NCBI GenBank assembly: GCA_014529385.2
Contig: CM043968.1
Coordinates: 132,194,018 to 132,258,017 of the forward strand
Reading direction: 5' to 3'
Origin: Adiantum capillus-veneris
Lineage: Eukaryota > Streptophyta > Polypodiopsida > Polypodiales > Pteridaceae
Length of the DNA: 64,000 bases
The notes under the pieces were generated by a model. That model was not told where the DNA came from, ran no database searches, and was given only the letters and a program-made list of their open reading frames with translations. Position 1 is the first letter of the stretch, and the number at the start of each line of letters is the position of its first letter. The position numbers were made by a program, and so were the translations under genes. This document shows, piece after piece, positions 21,921 through 34,125 of the stretch.

Positions 21921-24900
21921 AATTTGTCACATATCCTCGTGTGCCGGTGAAGCAAAACATGGTGACATGGTAGAAAGAAAGTCCATGGAAGAAATGTTGA
22001 GCTACAAAATATAAGAACAATTAATGAGCATCAAAAGCCAACAAGGATAAACACATGAAGTACAATGAACAATCATGAAAAAATTTGAAGTTTTTGCTTC
22101 TAAAAGATGGGTGAATCATAGTCAAAAACTAGACAACAGAAAGCAAAAAAGACACCTAAACTATCGTGAAGATTAAACCACTTGAAATTTTAATTTTATG
22201 CATGAAACACAAGCAATTAATTAAGACCCTAGGCTAATGCAAGTTCATAAACCTACTAGCCTAAAAACTATGTGAACAATCTTAATAAATTATTCAAGCT
22301 TGTCATGTCTACGGGCTATACAAAAGCTCCTAATCTATTAGTACATTGTCATAGCTTTTTGAAACTCATGGAAGTTTGTTTTTGTCACACATAGAAAAAA
22401 TAAAGCACAATACAAGGCTACCACCCCAAGGCAAGTCTAGGTACGACTCTCGGCTCCTTGAACCCTCAAGAAGGTATTCCAAAAGCCTACTAGCCTACCA
22501 AGGTGACGGCTAACCCCTATCAGCCAGCGCATCGGTTTAGGGCCTTGACTAAGAGATCCAAGGTGATTTCCTTCTCCTGCCAAGTGCCAATAAGGCACTA
22601 GGCCTCACAAAGACACAGCATAACATAGAATTTTCTTTTCATGTGTCTAGTAGCAATTTTGCTACTTTTTCTTGACACTTTTTTGGCTTCATTATTTCAT
22701 TTGTTATCACTTTTTTATTGCTTCCCACATGAGATGATAATAGAAAATGAGCTAAGAGACTAAAGCCTAATCATAGCCCTAGGTTATGTTTAAACTGAAT
22801 AGAGTATTAAGACTATCACTAAGAGTCTAGGACTAATGAGAAATGAACCTACATTAACCTAAGGGTCAAGACCAATTACCTATGATTAGCATACATAAAG
22901 CCTAATTTTTTGATGAGTTAATATTCACAAAGACAAGTGTTGAAACTTTAGCATGCCTATCTGTTGAACATGAAAGAACCATAGCTTAGAAGCAAATAAT
23001 ACTTAAGCCAAGCATAGAGAATGGAGAGATGAACAAAAGAGCAAAATCATGGAAGGATTTCACCTATTCATGCTCTTTGTGTATCTTTGAGCAAGCATCC
23101 ACTTGGTAGAGAAGTCTCTTGACCTTTTTATTACAATCCAAGCTAATTGAAGCTAAGTGTAAACACAAGCTCCAAAGGCCTTTTATTGAAATCCAAAAGC
23201 TCACAAAAAAAACATTAATGAAAACCTAAAGCTAGGGTCTTGCATACCCGAGTTTTCCAAAGGGAAAAAACCCGAAGAAAAAAAGTTCCTTTGGTTATGC
23301 ACGTGATGCTCTTTAGTAGCAAATTTATGCATACACAAAAACAATGAGAGATAAAATGCTTCTACATAAACAATTTTTCATTTTTTTACAACCTCTCATG
23401 CATGATTCAAAAGTTGATTAGATACTAGCTCAAATGAAAATCTGCAAATTTAGATCGAGCTATGAGATAGTAATAATGCAAATTTAGACCAAGCTATGAG
23501 ATAGTAATAAAGTAAATTTTGAATGAATTTGAAGTGGCTCTTGAAAGCCAAATTTTACATTTCTGAAGCTCTCCAAAAAAGTTGGCTAACAACTAGCTCA
23601 CATGAAGTTTTACCATTTTAGAGCAAGCTCTGAGCTAGAGATGATTGCAACTTTATGGAATGAAAATGAATGGCTCTCAATAGCCAAATTTTGTACTTGA
23701 AAGCTATTAAAAAATTTGGTAGACACTAGCTCAAATGAAAACGTTTTCACTTTAGACCAAACTTAGAGCTAGAATTTACATGACTTTTAATCATAAGAAT
23801 TGGAATGGCTCTGAATCCCACTTTGCTAATCATTTTTCAAAAAAAAAGTCAATCATCAGTGGTCTTAAGCATATGCAAATTGAACACAAGAAAAAATGAT
23901 CAACCATACCCCCAAAATGCTCTCTTTTTGCCATTCAAAAAAGCTTCATTTTAGTGCTTTGCAATGATTTTTCATTCAATTCAAGCACTAGAATATAACA
24001 AGCAAGTCAAGTCCAAGCATAACATATATCAAACCAAGAAATATTGCAGGTGCAATGTAACTCTCAAAAGATGCCCAAATGCATATCACAAAGACTTTTT
24101 TCATTTGGTGCAATGAGGGATTTTCTCAATAAGTCCAAGCATTAGGTCATGCAAAAGCTAAAAACATTTGTGCACCCCCTTTTCATTTATGCGTGGAGAT
24201 GGTCACACAATCAGACCATACCATCGATGTCCACATCCTTGCTCTTAAATAGCAACTATGGCTTACGAACTAAAATGAGAAAACTAATGCACTCATGATG
24301 TTTTCAAGTGATGGTACAATGCTCTTGATGGCCAAAATTTGGAAATGAATTGTCACTTCCCCTTTCAAAGCTCGGTCATTTTGTAGTGCATAATCATTTT
24401 AGAAATGAGGAAAAGCACTAATAATTGCAAGAATTAAAAACAAGTCCTACGCTTTGCATAGAGAGATTTGTTTCAATAAAAAGCACAAGGATACTCTTTC
24501 ATAGCACAATTGACAAATTTCTTTTAAAACTTTCTTGAGTGGGCAAAAATAGCGATTTTTTGGCATAGTGTCTCATTGATCATGGTTTTTGCTACTTCAT
24601 GCATTCCTCAAAAGATCCAAAAAATATTTTCTCTCCCTTCTTGACTCTCGAGTTTGAGCCAAGGCACGCCAGTCAAACTGCCCAATATCAGTATTTTTTT
24701 TTCTACTCGCACTCCCAACTGACTCATGAATCTTGCGAGGTCAAGCTTGACTAGTTGAGCTAGGTGGGAATCTTCCTTTGTTGCATTTTTTGTATTTATA
24801 TAGTTTTGGCGGTTTTGGCCAGCTATGGGAGGGAGAGTGAGAGAGAGACTGAGCTATTGGCCGGCTATGGAGCATGGGGTGAAAGAGAGAGAGAGTGTGT

Positions 24901-26300
24901 GCATGTGCTTTGTGCCATCAATTGCAATAAGCCGCAAACGGTGGCAAGTGGCCAAGACTGCACAACAATTGAGAAAAGTTTGTGGGCCAATGAGGTGATA
25001 AGAGGCACTGATCTTTCTCTGTGTGTGTGTGTGTGTGTGTGTGTTATCGGCTATTCTCAACAAGTCTACAAGTGGGGTCAGAATTGCAGTTTGACCAAGC
25101 ACTAAAGCAGAGCTGCATATTGGCCGCTTGTGTGTGTGTGTTTTTGTGATAACGCCAAGGGAGACGGGCATTGTGTGTGTGTGTTGTGAGCGCCAAGCCC
25201 TGCAGAACAGTCTGTAGGCTCCATCTCTGGTTTTTTTTCATTTTAATTTCTATTTTTTATCATTACCTCAAGGGGAAGTTTCCACATGACACAAGATCGC
25301 AAGGGATTCCATTATGAGGAGAGCTATGGCATGCATGTAAGTTGACGAATCAAATATCATTTGGATGCCCCAATTGATCATCAGTCATTGAAAATCAAGT
25401 GGTCTTGGATAGGCGCACACATTCAATGTTGCTCCATTTTTTTTGCATTTAGGCTTATCCAATGATTGCATTAGCCTAACATACACATCAATTACATGAT
25501 TTCACACTCACATATCATCAATTCCATCAATTTTTATGCATGCACACACTCAAGATTAGGTGCACACACACTTCAATTTTATGGCAGTTTTTTTCCTCTT
25601 TGGTGCATTACACACACACATGAATTCTTATTACAAATCAAGATTAATCTTGACACACACTTCATCAAACAACTAGTCAAATCTGACCATCAATTTCATT
25701 CCAAAACAATCAAATTAGGTGCAAAGTGTAGGTCAATTGACTTACACACCTCATTTTAGCACTAAATTAGCAACTCATTGGAATCAAATTAATCACCCAA
25801 AAATTGAATGATTAGGTCAATGCACTTACAATCGATCGCATCAAAGCTAATCCTTGCTCCACAAGATGATTCCATCATGCACACACATGTGTGGCTCTTC
25901 CAAATTATCCCAAAAAATGATCATTGTCGGCCAAAAATCAAAACTCAAATCATCAAATTGGGCTGGATTAGCACAATTAACTTGATAAACGTGTTGATTC
26001 CACCTCTTATCAGGGGACTAATATACATTACACTTCAAATGTTAGTGGTTAGGCTAGCAAAGTTAGTTAAAATTAGTAAAAATTAGCATAGAATGAGTAC
26101 AATAAGCATGGAAATGAACCGAAATTAGCAATGGTTAGTGAGAAGTTAGTGAAATTGGGGGTTTGGGGTATTTATAACTCAACAACTTGCTTCAATTACT
26201 TGCACAAACATCATCAAATCAAACCAAAATTGAGTTACACACACTCAAAAACCAATGAAATTACTATATTCTAAACATCATATACTCATTAGCTTAGGTT
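21921..26300 (-). other. LARD1 internal region, non-coding
   Basis: This 4.4-kb stretch is AT-rich with scattered (GT)n and (CA)n tracts at 25020-25044, 25131-25145 and 25172-25183. I find no zinc knuckle, protease, RT or integrase motif on either strand. 24711-25985 is the part shared with positions 1-1166. The segment 24760-24800 contains a TATA-like TATTTATATAG in both copies, whose role is unknown. Confidence 0.8.
23411..23830. repeat. Three-unit degenerate minisatellite in LARD1
   Basis: The phrase ACTAGCTCA(A/C)ATGAA, followed by TTTAGA(C/G)C(A/G)AGCT-like text and GGCTCT-(A/C)A, recurs at about 23411, 23582 and 23718, spacing about 171 and 136 bp. The first unit contains a further internal duplication of about 50 bp. 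Confidence 0.75.
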
Positions 26301-26306
26301 ATCGAT

Positions 26307-26323
26307 CCCCGGGAGTAGTGCCA
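26307..26323 (-). other. LARD1 primer-binding site, tRNA-Asp-like
   Basis: The minus strand reads TGGCACTACTCCCGGGG two bases inside the 5' LTR. Plant Athila and Tat elements commonly use TGGCGCCGTTGCCGGGG, complementary to tRNA-Asp; here the ends agree and the middle has drifted. Confidence 0.65.
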
Positions 26324-26325
26324 AA

Positions 26326-27022
26326 TGTTAAGGGAAATTGTAGCATAGCCTAATCAACCCAAGACCAAAAAAATTATCAATCCTAAGATCGACAACCCGG
26401 CTAGGGCATGGAAGCAGGAGCATCAGATTTATTCAATGAGAGGATTCAAGAGAATGTTCATCCAATGCAAAAGAGATTAGCCATGAATCACTAACTCTAA
26501 TCACATCATCAATCAAGCATCACCTACACACATTAAGTCCACCGAAGTCTGACTTACCATAGACTAGAATCCCAAAGCACACTCATACACACTAATTGCA
26601 TTGGTGTTGGCCTCTCCAATCACCACATGCCAATCAAGGAACTTCATCAAAAGCTACATACGCAAGGTGAATGGTGCTAGAGTTTCATCAAACCCATCCA
26701 CACACACAAGCAAACACTAAGGCATATACACTAATTATAAGATTAAGAATCAACATAATCAACCTAATTAGATATGTTAAATATCACAAATCGAATGCTC
26801 ATAGAAGGATAGGAGTGGTCAATAAGCAAGAAGTCATCACACATACTCAAATCTAGAATAATAGACGGTGAAACTACTTCATGACATAATGGAATAGAGA
26901 AGAAGTAGACTAATGAAGACATTAGAGATTAGATTAAGAAATGGTTCTCTAATTAAAATGGATTAGCACTAGTCTCTTAAGCACGGCCATTAAGCTCAAG
27001 GCTAGGCCATCCATAAAGTGAA

Positions 27023-27062
<40 letters not shown>

Positions 27063-27312
27063 CAAAAGTGGATCCTCAAGAGTGGATACTTAAGAATGAA
27101 ACCTCCTTGCATAAAGGCTTCATTATAAGGTATTGCACCACAATCCCTTCTACTATGGGTTTAAATTGAGCCCTCTAGCTAGCATATACAACTTTGGAAC
27201 TCCCAATGAGCCCAAGACCTTATACAAAGTGAGTAGGAAATATTGTGCACATCCATAGCACATCTCCCGCTTGATGTATAATTGGTGTATCCTGTATTAG
27301 CGGCTACTAACA
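26326..27312 (-). repeat. LARD1 5' LTR
   Basis: It begins TGTTAAGGGAAATTG and ends GGCTACTAACA in plus-strand sense, directly followed by the ATAGA duplication. It contains a (GA)n tract at 27026-27060. Confidence 0.9.
27026..27060. repeat. (GA)n microsatellite inside the LARD1 LTR
   Basis: About 17 GA units occupy the position that is (AC)n at 6432-6482. Confidence 0.95.
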
Positions 27313-28108
27313 ATAGATGAGTATGCTACTAACCCTGAATTTAAAGATGTAATGTCAGCCCTTGCTTTGGGGAAGAAATAGGAACCATTTACATGGTAGG
27401 ATGGTTATCTTCTCCATGGCAATAGGCTATGCGTTACCCATTCCCTTCATGAGAAAGTCATGTATGAATCCCATGCTCCTCCCTATGCAGGGCATAAAGG
27501 CATTCAAACTACTCCTTGAGGAGTAGAGAAAAACTTCTATTGGCCTACCATGAAAGTGGACATACAAAAATATCTTTCAAAATGTGTGGTATGCCAAAAG
27601 ACTAAGTATGATAGAGAGAAGAAACCTCGATTACTCCTGCCATTGCCAATCCCTAATTCACCATGGGAGAGTATATCCATGGATTTTATCTTTGGATTAC
27701 CCAAGTCTATCCATGTGAATACGGGAATATGGACAATACTCGATAGGTTTAGCAAGCAAGCATACTTTATTCCTATAAAAAAGACTATTAAGGCACACCA
27801 AATGGCAACCCTCTTCTCAGGTTTTCAAACACCATGGATTACCAACATCCATCATGTCAGATAGAGATCCTAGAATCACTAGTAATTTTTGGAAAGATCT
27901 CTTTGAAAATCTAGGTACAAGATTGAATTTCTCTTTGGCCTATCACTTACAAACGGATGGCCAAAGTAAGATAGCCAATCTTACGATACTCGATCTACTA
28001 AAGACTTATGTTACAGAAGTAGATCAACACTCACAATGGGAGAAGTACTTACCTCTTGTAGAGTATGCATACAATAATATTGTCCATACTACTACAAGAA
28101 AACGAGTG
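27313..28108 (+). pseudogene. Older GYP-D copy, integrase part after LARD1
   Basis: The integrase resumes here with EYATN-like sequence, the H2C2 region (YESHAPPYAGHKGI, CVVCQKTK), MDFIFGLP and VSDRDP. A frameshift near 27810 and loss of the catalytic glutamate (DGQSKIAN, E to K relative to copy 1) make it inactive. It ends at 28108 where anonymous DNA takes over, at the same base as in copy 1. Confidence 0.85.
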
Positions 28109-29741
28109 TGAAATTTTTGCAAGCTTCTAATTTAGAGCTTTTTTTTGAAACTTAGATCTTTTCTCTCAGGGAGCTTTTAACGGTACTTTTAGGAGAGCAA
28201 ATAAAAATCCATATGCCTTCAACAAGCATGTTTCAATAGATATACACAAACACAAACACACATATACATGTTCACACACATATGTATTAAAGAGATTTTC
28301 TGTGCATGTGTATTTATTAGATCATATCACATATTTACACATTAGAATTAGTATATTATGGTATAGCAAGACTTCTAAAATTTGACTATCTATCTAAGGT
28401 AGCCTTCTCAAGACTTGCATTCCAAGAGAAACAAATCTTAAGATAAATTAAGGTGGTCACTCATTAGAGGAGCTCTAAATAGTAGTGTACCTCACTGTGA
28501 GCTATGGGAGTAAAGAACCTTGCCCATCTAATGTCTACATAAAGTGTACACTTTTATTTTAAACGAAAATAATATCTATAATTCACTTGTCTTATGTGGT
28601 ATGCATTTCAAAAGAGGCATTCCACTTCGAGCCTTGTAGAAACATGGAAATCACTCTATTGGTTATAAGAGGCATTCCACCCACTACCCTTGTGGCAACA
28701 TAAAAAGCACTCTAATTGTTATAAAAGGCACTTTAGTAGAATTTATGACTCCTTTTTTATGAATAATATAATAAAAATCATTAAAAATATCTTTGTAAAC
28801 TATTAGGACTAGTCACAAACATTCAAGAAGAATTTATTATGAGAAGTTAATTGAATCTCGTATCTCTAATTAAAAAAACACATCAATGAAATCAACTTCC
28901 AAGTTTTAGACCTCTAAGATTTGCCTCATGCTCGTGACCAATTTGTAATGCTAGAAAAGTGCTATAGTTTTTGACATTAATTGTTGGTAGTCTTTAAATA
29001 TCCACTTGAATGACCTATTTTGTGGACTTTGACTCTCCTAGTTTAAACTTATTAAGTTTGCTAAACTTAATTAAGGGTAATCTACAAAAGAAACACAATA
29101 ATATATGGAAATTTTCATCATGACCCTCAAATATTCAAAATTCCTAATATGCCCCACACATTTGGCCAAAAATGCCCAAACAGTGCCCATTGGTTTTTTT
29201 GGAAATAATCAAAATACCCCTCTTTAACCTCGCAAATGCCTCCAAAAGTAATTGTTTTGAAAACTCTTCATAGGTCAGAGTGTGATAGATTGTTGCAACT
29301 TGTGAGAGATTATAAATTGTGATGTTTGTAAGTCATTGATAAGCTATTTTTTAAGATCCAATTACCAAAACATAATTGTAATATGTTAAAATTTCCAAAA
29401 CAATTCTCAAATTTCAAAAATCCTCAATACACCCCTAATATTTGGCCAAAAATCCCAAAATGGACTTCATTAACTTTGTAAACAATTCAAAGGACAATTC
29501 TTTAACTAGTTCCTCATATGAAGACTGGTATTCCTTTGATAGAAACAAATAGAGTTGGAAATCAATATGGTATTGTGGGATCTCAAGATGAAATCGTTCA
29601 AACATTTTAGACATAGATGGTTCTATTTATGAGCTCATTGGTAAAACCTAGCCTAAAATTGATATGGGGTATATTGGGACATTGAGGGAAATTTTTGGAG
29701 TTTTCATAAATTATAAGAGTTTTCTTTAAGTATAGTATATT
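28109..29741. repeat. Anonymous AT-rich duplicated segment, copy 2
   Basis: This is nearly identical to 7533-9178, with small indels such as a 16-bp insertion near 29000. It has no gene or recognisable element end. It stops where a GYP-X integrase begins. Confidence 0.7.
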
Positions 29742-30514
29742 TACCACAACCCATTTATAGTGCATGGCTAGTGGATATGTAGGGTGCAATCCATCACAAT
29801 GTCAGACATTTGAATACATTTGACATGTTACACATGATTCCACAAAGTGGGATACATCCTTGTACATACCTTTCCACCAATACATTTCCTTTAGCTCTGA
29901 AAAGGTTTCCCCACACACCACGATTTCCAGCGCAAAGGTTCTCATGAAACTCCTGCATGAGCTTTACCTGACTTTGTTTGTTACATACTACCCTTTGTGG
30001 TATAGCACCCTTTTGTTTTGGATGTTTCCATAAGTAACCATCCTGCAGAAAGTACCCATATGCTTTTCTGCGTATCCTCTTAAACTCATGATCAGACCAA
30101 TCACCCTATTTTGTTAAAGTACTCAAATAACGAGCAATAAGCAACCAATCTCTTTCATACCCATCTCCTAAAAACAACTCAAGTGCACTAGGTGTGCCAA
30201 CATCATTATGCTGAACATGATTAATGGAGTAGAACTTTGTGCCTACATCTTCACTATCATCTACCATGTCTTGCTCATCCTCATACCTTGCCCTTGACAG
30301 CATATCCGCTATCGGGTTGTCTTTTCCTGCAATATGCTTGAACTCAGGATTCAAGGACTTAATGTAGGCAATCCATCTTAGCATGGCAATGTCTGGTGTT
30401 GAGCAGCTTGTAATCATTACAAGGAGTGGCAGACAATCTGTTTCCACCACCACATATGCTCCAATCAAGTACTCTTTTTCCACACCTTAGTGCTGTAACC
30501 ATGCCCCGCAACTC
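29742..30514 (-). pseudogene. GYP-X RNase H end and integrase zinc region
   Basis: RNase H ends with VVVETDCLPLLVMI, MLRWIAYIKSLNP and GKDNPIADMLSRARYEDE. The integrase N-terminal domain follows with FHENLCAGNRGVWGNL, in which the second zinc histidine has become asparagine, and the region ending MHYKWVV. The join to the main RNase H frame has a TAG stop near 30512. Confidence 0.75.
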
Positions 30515-32003
30515 TCATTTTACCTGTGGGTAGTTCCTTTGTCGAGTACTTAGAACCTTGGCTCCAAAACTTACCACATACTTATGTCCCTCTTTGTCAT
30601 CTTGCCCAATTGCCCATCCAATTCCTGTCGGAGTCGTATCCACTGTCACTACTATTGGCTTTCCGCACTCATAGTTTACCTTTCTTAAAGTTGGTGCTTG
30701 TTGTAGCAAATCCTTAAGCTTTCTTATAGCCCTTGCTTGTGCGTCTCCCCAATAAAACTTTTGTTTTTTCCTCAACTGATACAAAGGATCTGCTACATGT
30801 GCATAATGTGGAATCCATATAACATAAAACACACACGCACCAAGAAATCTGCAAACTTCACTCACAGATATGCATACCTCCTTCATCTTTTGAATAGCAT
30901 CAATTTTTGTTGGACAAGTTCGTCTCCCATTGGGGCCACACATGTGCCCACCAATCGACACCTCCTTCACTCCAAACACAGACTTTTGTCCTGAGAGGGT
31001 AAGGTTCACCTCTTCCAGTCTGGATAGGATCTTGTCACAATCATCTATGTGTTGTGCCACAAAGTTGCAGCACCCCTTGGAATCCAGAGATTCATCTTTA
31101 TTACTTTCTTCACATCCTTTGATAGGAACGTCATCAAGAAAGGGCATAGTTACTTGGGGAATAAAGTCATGTAAGACCTTATTCATACCATTCATCATAT
31201 GTGAAACCCAATTGGTTGCTGCCTATGGTAAGGTACACATCCTCACCAAACCCAAAGGTGTCCTCATGGTAGTCAGATCCCTGCTTTCCATTGCTAGTTG
31301 GAATTGATCATACCTTGATTACAAATCTCCCATAGAATATATTGCCCTTCCTGCAAATGCTTCTGCAAACTCATCCACAATTGGCCCTGTACTCATATTC
31401 TTGATTGTGACTTTATTGACCATCTTCATATCTTGGATGAAGCGCAAAGCTCCATTCTTCTTTGGTACTGTGAACCACCTGTTTGAGTATGGAGTGCATG
31501 AAGGCTCCAAAATAACCATCTTGATCTTCTCATTTAGCAGCTCAATTAACTTTGGTAAGTGATCCTTTCGAACTGGTATTGGCCGTAAGTTCCAGGGTAC
31601 ATGAGGGATGGTAAAGATCCCCATAGGAGCAACAATGGTAGGATCTACACATCCTATCTCATGTGGCTCAAATGCAAATGCTTTTCCATGTTTAGAGAGC
31701 ATCTCTTCAAAACATTTCCTTTAACCTGTGTCAAGGAGTCCTCATGCCCAATCTTCAATTGCTTTAGGACTCCTTTGTAAACCTGTGTCCAATCCCTTTT
31801 GGATCTCTGAGACTAGGTTGCAAAGAAGCCTGTTCTAGCTTTTCCTTGCAGTGCTTTGGCAAAGGAAGTGCCACTGGTTTTACCTTCTTTGCCACAGTCT
31901 TGTACTTAGTGTCCACTTTTATTTCATGTTTTTGCTTTCTATCCTCCTGTTCCGTTCGAAATGCCTCAACCACATTGTACATTTCAAGTGAGCACACTTT
32001 CAC
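30515..32003 (-). pseudogene. GYP-X reverse transcriptase
   Basis: The N-terminal linker (31764-32003, SLRDPKGIGHRFTKE) leads into RT with PHVPWNLRPIPV, NGALRFIQDMKMVNKVTI and AIYSMGDL. It is then cut by a TAA at 31316-31318 and by a TAG near 31220. The catalytic FLDDVPIKG and the following GPNGRRTCPTKIDAI connect to RNase H (VTVDTTPTGIGWAIGQ). Apart from the stops the domain is well conserved. Between 31703 and 31763 one frame change separates the linker from RT. Confidence 0.82.
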
Positions 32004-32290
32004 TATCTGATTTTGGTCATGCGAAGGTTAATCTACTATAGACTGCAGATCATGTAATGTGTCCACAAAAGAAAAATCCTCAAACATACATGTTATGTTT
32101 TCATTGTTACCTAGCAGACCATGCTGTTTCCACTCTTTTTGTAGACTATGTATATGTTTGTGGGAACCTCGACTCAAGTTCTCACATTTTAGAAAAGAGA
32201 CATATCCATATTCTGTTAGACCTGCAAAACCTGTACAGAAATCCTCCTTATGTGAGAACCTTTCCCTTTTTGTACCATCGTAATCCCGCT

Positions 32291-32722
32291 CTACAATGGT
32301 ACCTGGCCAGAACCCATTCTCTCTCGATGATCATAAAACTCTTTACTCAACTTGGGCAATGGGCGCTCTCGGAGACTGTCACGATTTCTTTCATGATTCA
32401 CATAGACAGTGAGAAATTGAACAACACGTTTTCCATCTTTACTTCTTACCCTAGCATAAGCAGAACCATCATCCATTACCTTTGTTTCCATTCTAACCCC
32501 TACAATGTAGGGTTGTCCAAGGATGAGATCATAAGAAGATGTGTCCTGTACAAAGAAATTATGCTCTTCCTTTACATCTCCAATAGTTACTTTCACACTT
32601 GGACAAGATGCATATAACTCACCTGATGAATTCTTTGCTACCTTAACCATCCATCCATGATCGTGTCCATTGGTAATTTGCACTTTTTGAATAAGCTCTT
32701 TGACATTATGTTTATTTCTTAA
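32291..32722 (-). pseudogene. GYP-X aspartic protease
   Basis: The active-site loop at the end of the gag frame reads EPFVALIDHG, and the rest of the domain (HDHGWMVKV, ASCPSVKVTIGDV, YDLILGQPYIVGVRME) lies in the next frame with a stop between. The catalytic motif is D-H-G, not D-S/T-G. The independent GYP-X fragment at 46641-47096 also reads LIDHGSEINLM, so D-H-G seems to be the family state. Confidence 0.75.
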
Positions 32723-34125
32723 CCATGGTCAATTAAGGCAACAAATGGCTCTTCAAGATCACCCACCTTGACCATTGTGTCTGTCGTAGCTCTTGCACAA
32801 TGGTTCTTGGAAAAGTGACTTCTTGGAATGGCTTCGTACTCCTCATCTCCATTTGAAAATTGTACTTGCTTTGTTCTTCCAGAAGAATGGTAGCACCCTA
32901 CGACATCCTCATCATGATCTCTGTCTTCCACCTGTATTACTTGTGTCTTTAAGCTTTCTCCTTTAGATTGCGGGCGAGTGGTGTCAACAAGAGTTTGCCT
33001 CTTTCTCTTGATGATATCAATGATCTCCTCGTGGAACTCGCGCTTGGCTCTGCCAAGGACTTCTCCTAAGGTAAAATCTATTTTGCTATTCAAAATTCTT
33101 TCTTCTAGAACTTTCTTTAAGTCTGTAGTAGCCTCAATATCAGACTGTAACTTATAAGTTGGAGTTTTAGGCTTACCTTTTGATGACTTCTTTTTCCTCC
33201 CAGTTGTATTTTCTTTCATAGTCACTTCAGGTGGGGGTGCTTCCTGTGTTGTAGGCGCTCGAGGAGGTATTGTATCGCTTCTTCTAGTAATTCTTTTTGA
33301 TGGTCCTTCGTCACCACTCTCTCTCTTGCACTTTTCTTCCACAAAAACTTCGTTGTTTTGACATTTTGCAATATAGGCATGTACTGACAAGGAGTCCACA
33401 GGATCATTCCATCCTGTCTCTAGATGAATACAGTCACCTGCTTCATGTAGGACTTCTCTTGTAACCTTTCCTTTACTTGCTAGCTCCATAGCACTTGGCC
33501 ACAACTTACCATTTTCTTCAAAACTCCTCAATGGTTCAATCTTGACTGTATAAGTAGATGCCTCAGATGCAGAGATGGCATGGGTAGTGGCCATATCCTC
33601 TACAAGACTATGCACTCCTTCTTTCCCAAAGTTATTCCTTAAGTGTAAACATGTCTCCCTTAAGTGAATCTTCCCATCCTTCAAGAAGACAAGATCTTTT
33701 CTCAAAGATTCACTGAAGCTGTCACATTCTCTCCTAGCATGCTCTGTGTTGTCACACCATATGCATCTATGAACAAAACCTTCTTTAGGTTTTTGTTTTT
33801 GCCTTGAAGATGGTGCCAATGTTTGCCCCTTCTCTTCAAGCTTTGTGAGTTTTACTTTTAAATCCCTCATACCTTTCATAATCTCATCTATTACAGCGTC
33901 ATCAACTTTTGGAAGTATAAAGGAAGAAGGCTTTACCATCTTTTCAGAAGCTGTGGAGGTAGATGGTGCACTACCAACAGCCATCTTATCCCGTCTCCTT
34001 TGGCGCTTCGCAAGTAATGAAACAACAGCTTCAACTTCGTTCCAATCTGTCTTCAGTCCCTGCTCAGCATCTTTGTCCTCAAGAAGTAGCTCCAATTGCT
34101 CCTGGAGCTCCTTTCCTTGTAATGG
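32719..34125 (-). pseudogene. GYP-X gag, C-terminal two thirds
   Basis: The frame runs from the TAT junction at 34125 (LQGKELQEQLELLLEDKDAE) through a coiled-coil-like stretch, a zinc knuckle (CIWCDNTEHARREC, CX2CX4HX4C, near 33717-33760), a basic linker rich in K and T, and the AKREFHEEIIDIIKRKRQT motif, to the protease active site. It is open for about 470 codons, unusual here for its length. The open frame continues into the TAT LTR for 24 codons, but that part is not gag. Gag forms the particle shell and binds element RNA. Confidence 0.82.

Larger units (their letters stand above)
20951..27312 (-). mobile_element. LARD1, complete non-autonomous LTR retrotransposon
   Basis: This is a 6.36-kb unit with LTRs of 957 and 987 bp (TG...CA), a primer site next to the right LTR, a purine tract next to the left LTR and a perfect 5-bp target duplication. 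All four signs agree on minus-strand orientation. The 4.4-kb internal region has no gag or pol; its open frames are short and mostly simple repeats. It must rely on proteins from another element. Its primer site resembles the tRNA-Asp type used by Athila and Tat elements, so a Tat-like partner is a reasonable guess. By eye the LTRs are roughly 90% identical, so the insertion is fairly old. Confidence 0.9.
29742..34125 (-). mobile_element. GYP-X gypsy element, gag to integrase N-terminus
   Basis: Minus-strand order is gag, protease, RT, RNase H and the integrase zinc region. The 3' end is lost at 29742, right after HYKWVV, just before the first catalytic aspartate of integrase. The 5' end is interrupted at 34125 by the TAT element; the start of gag, the primer site and the 5' LTR lie beyond it at 42831-44582. 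No chromodomain or extra RNase H is present. Confidence 0.85.

Noticed and set aside
24764-25105. Open frame of 113 codons in the LARD1 interior, also a shorter form near 185-397
   Set aside because: Its content is translation of GA and GT repeats, the two copies differ by frame-breaking indels, and no domain is visible.
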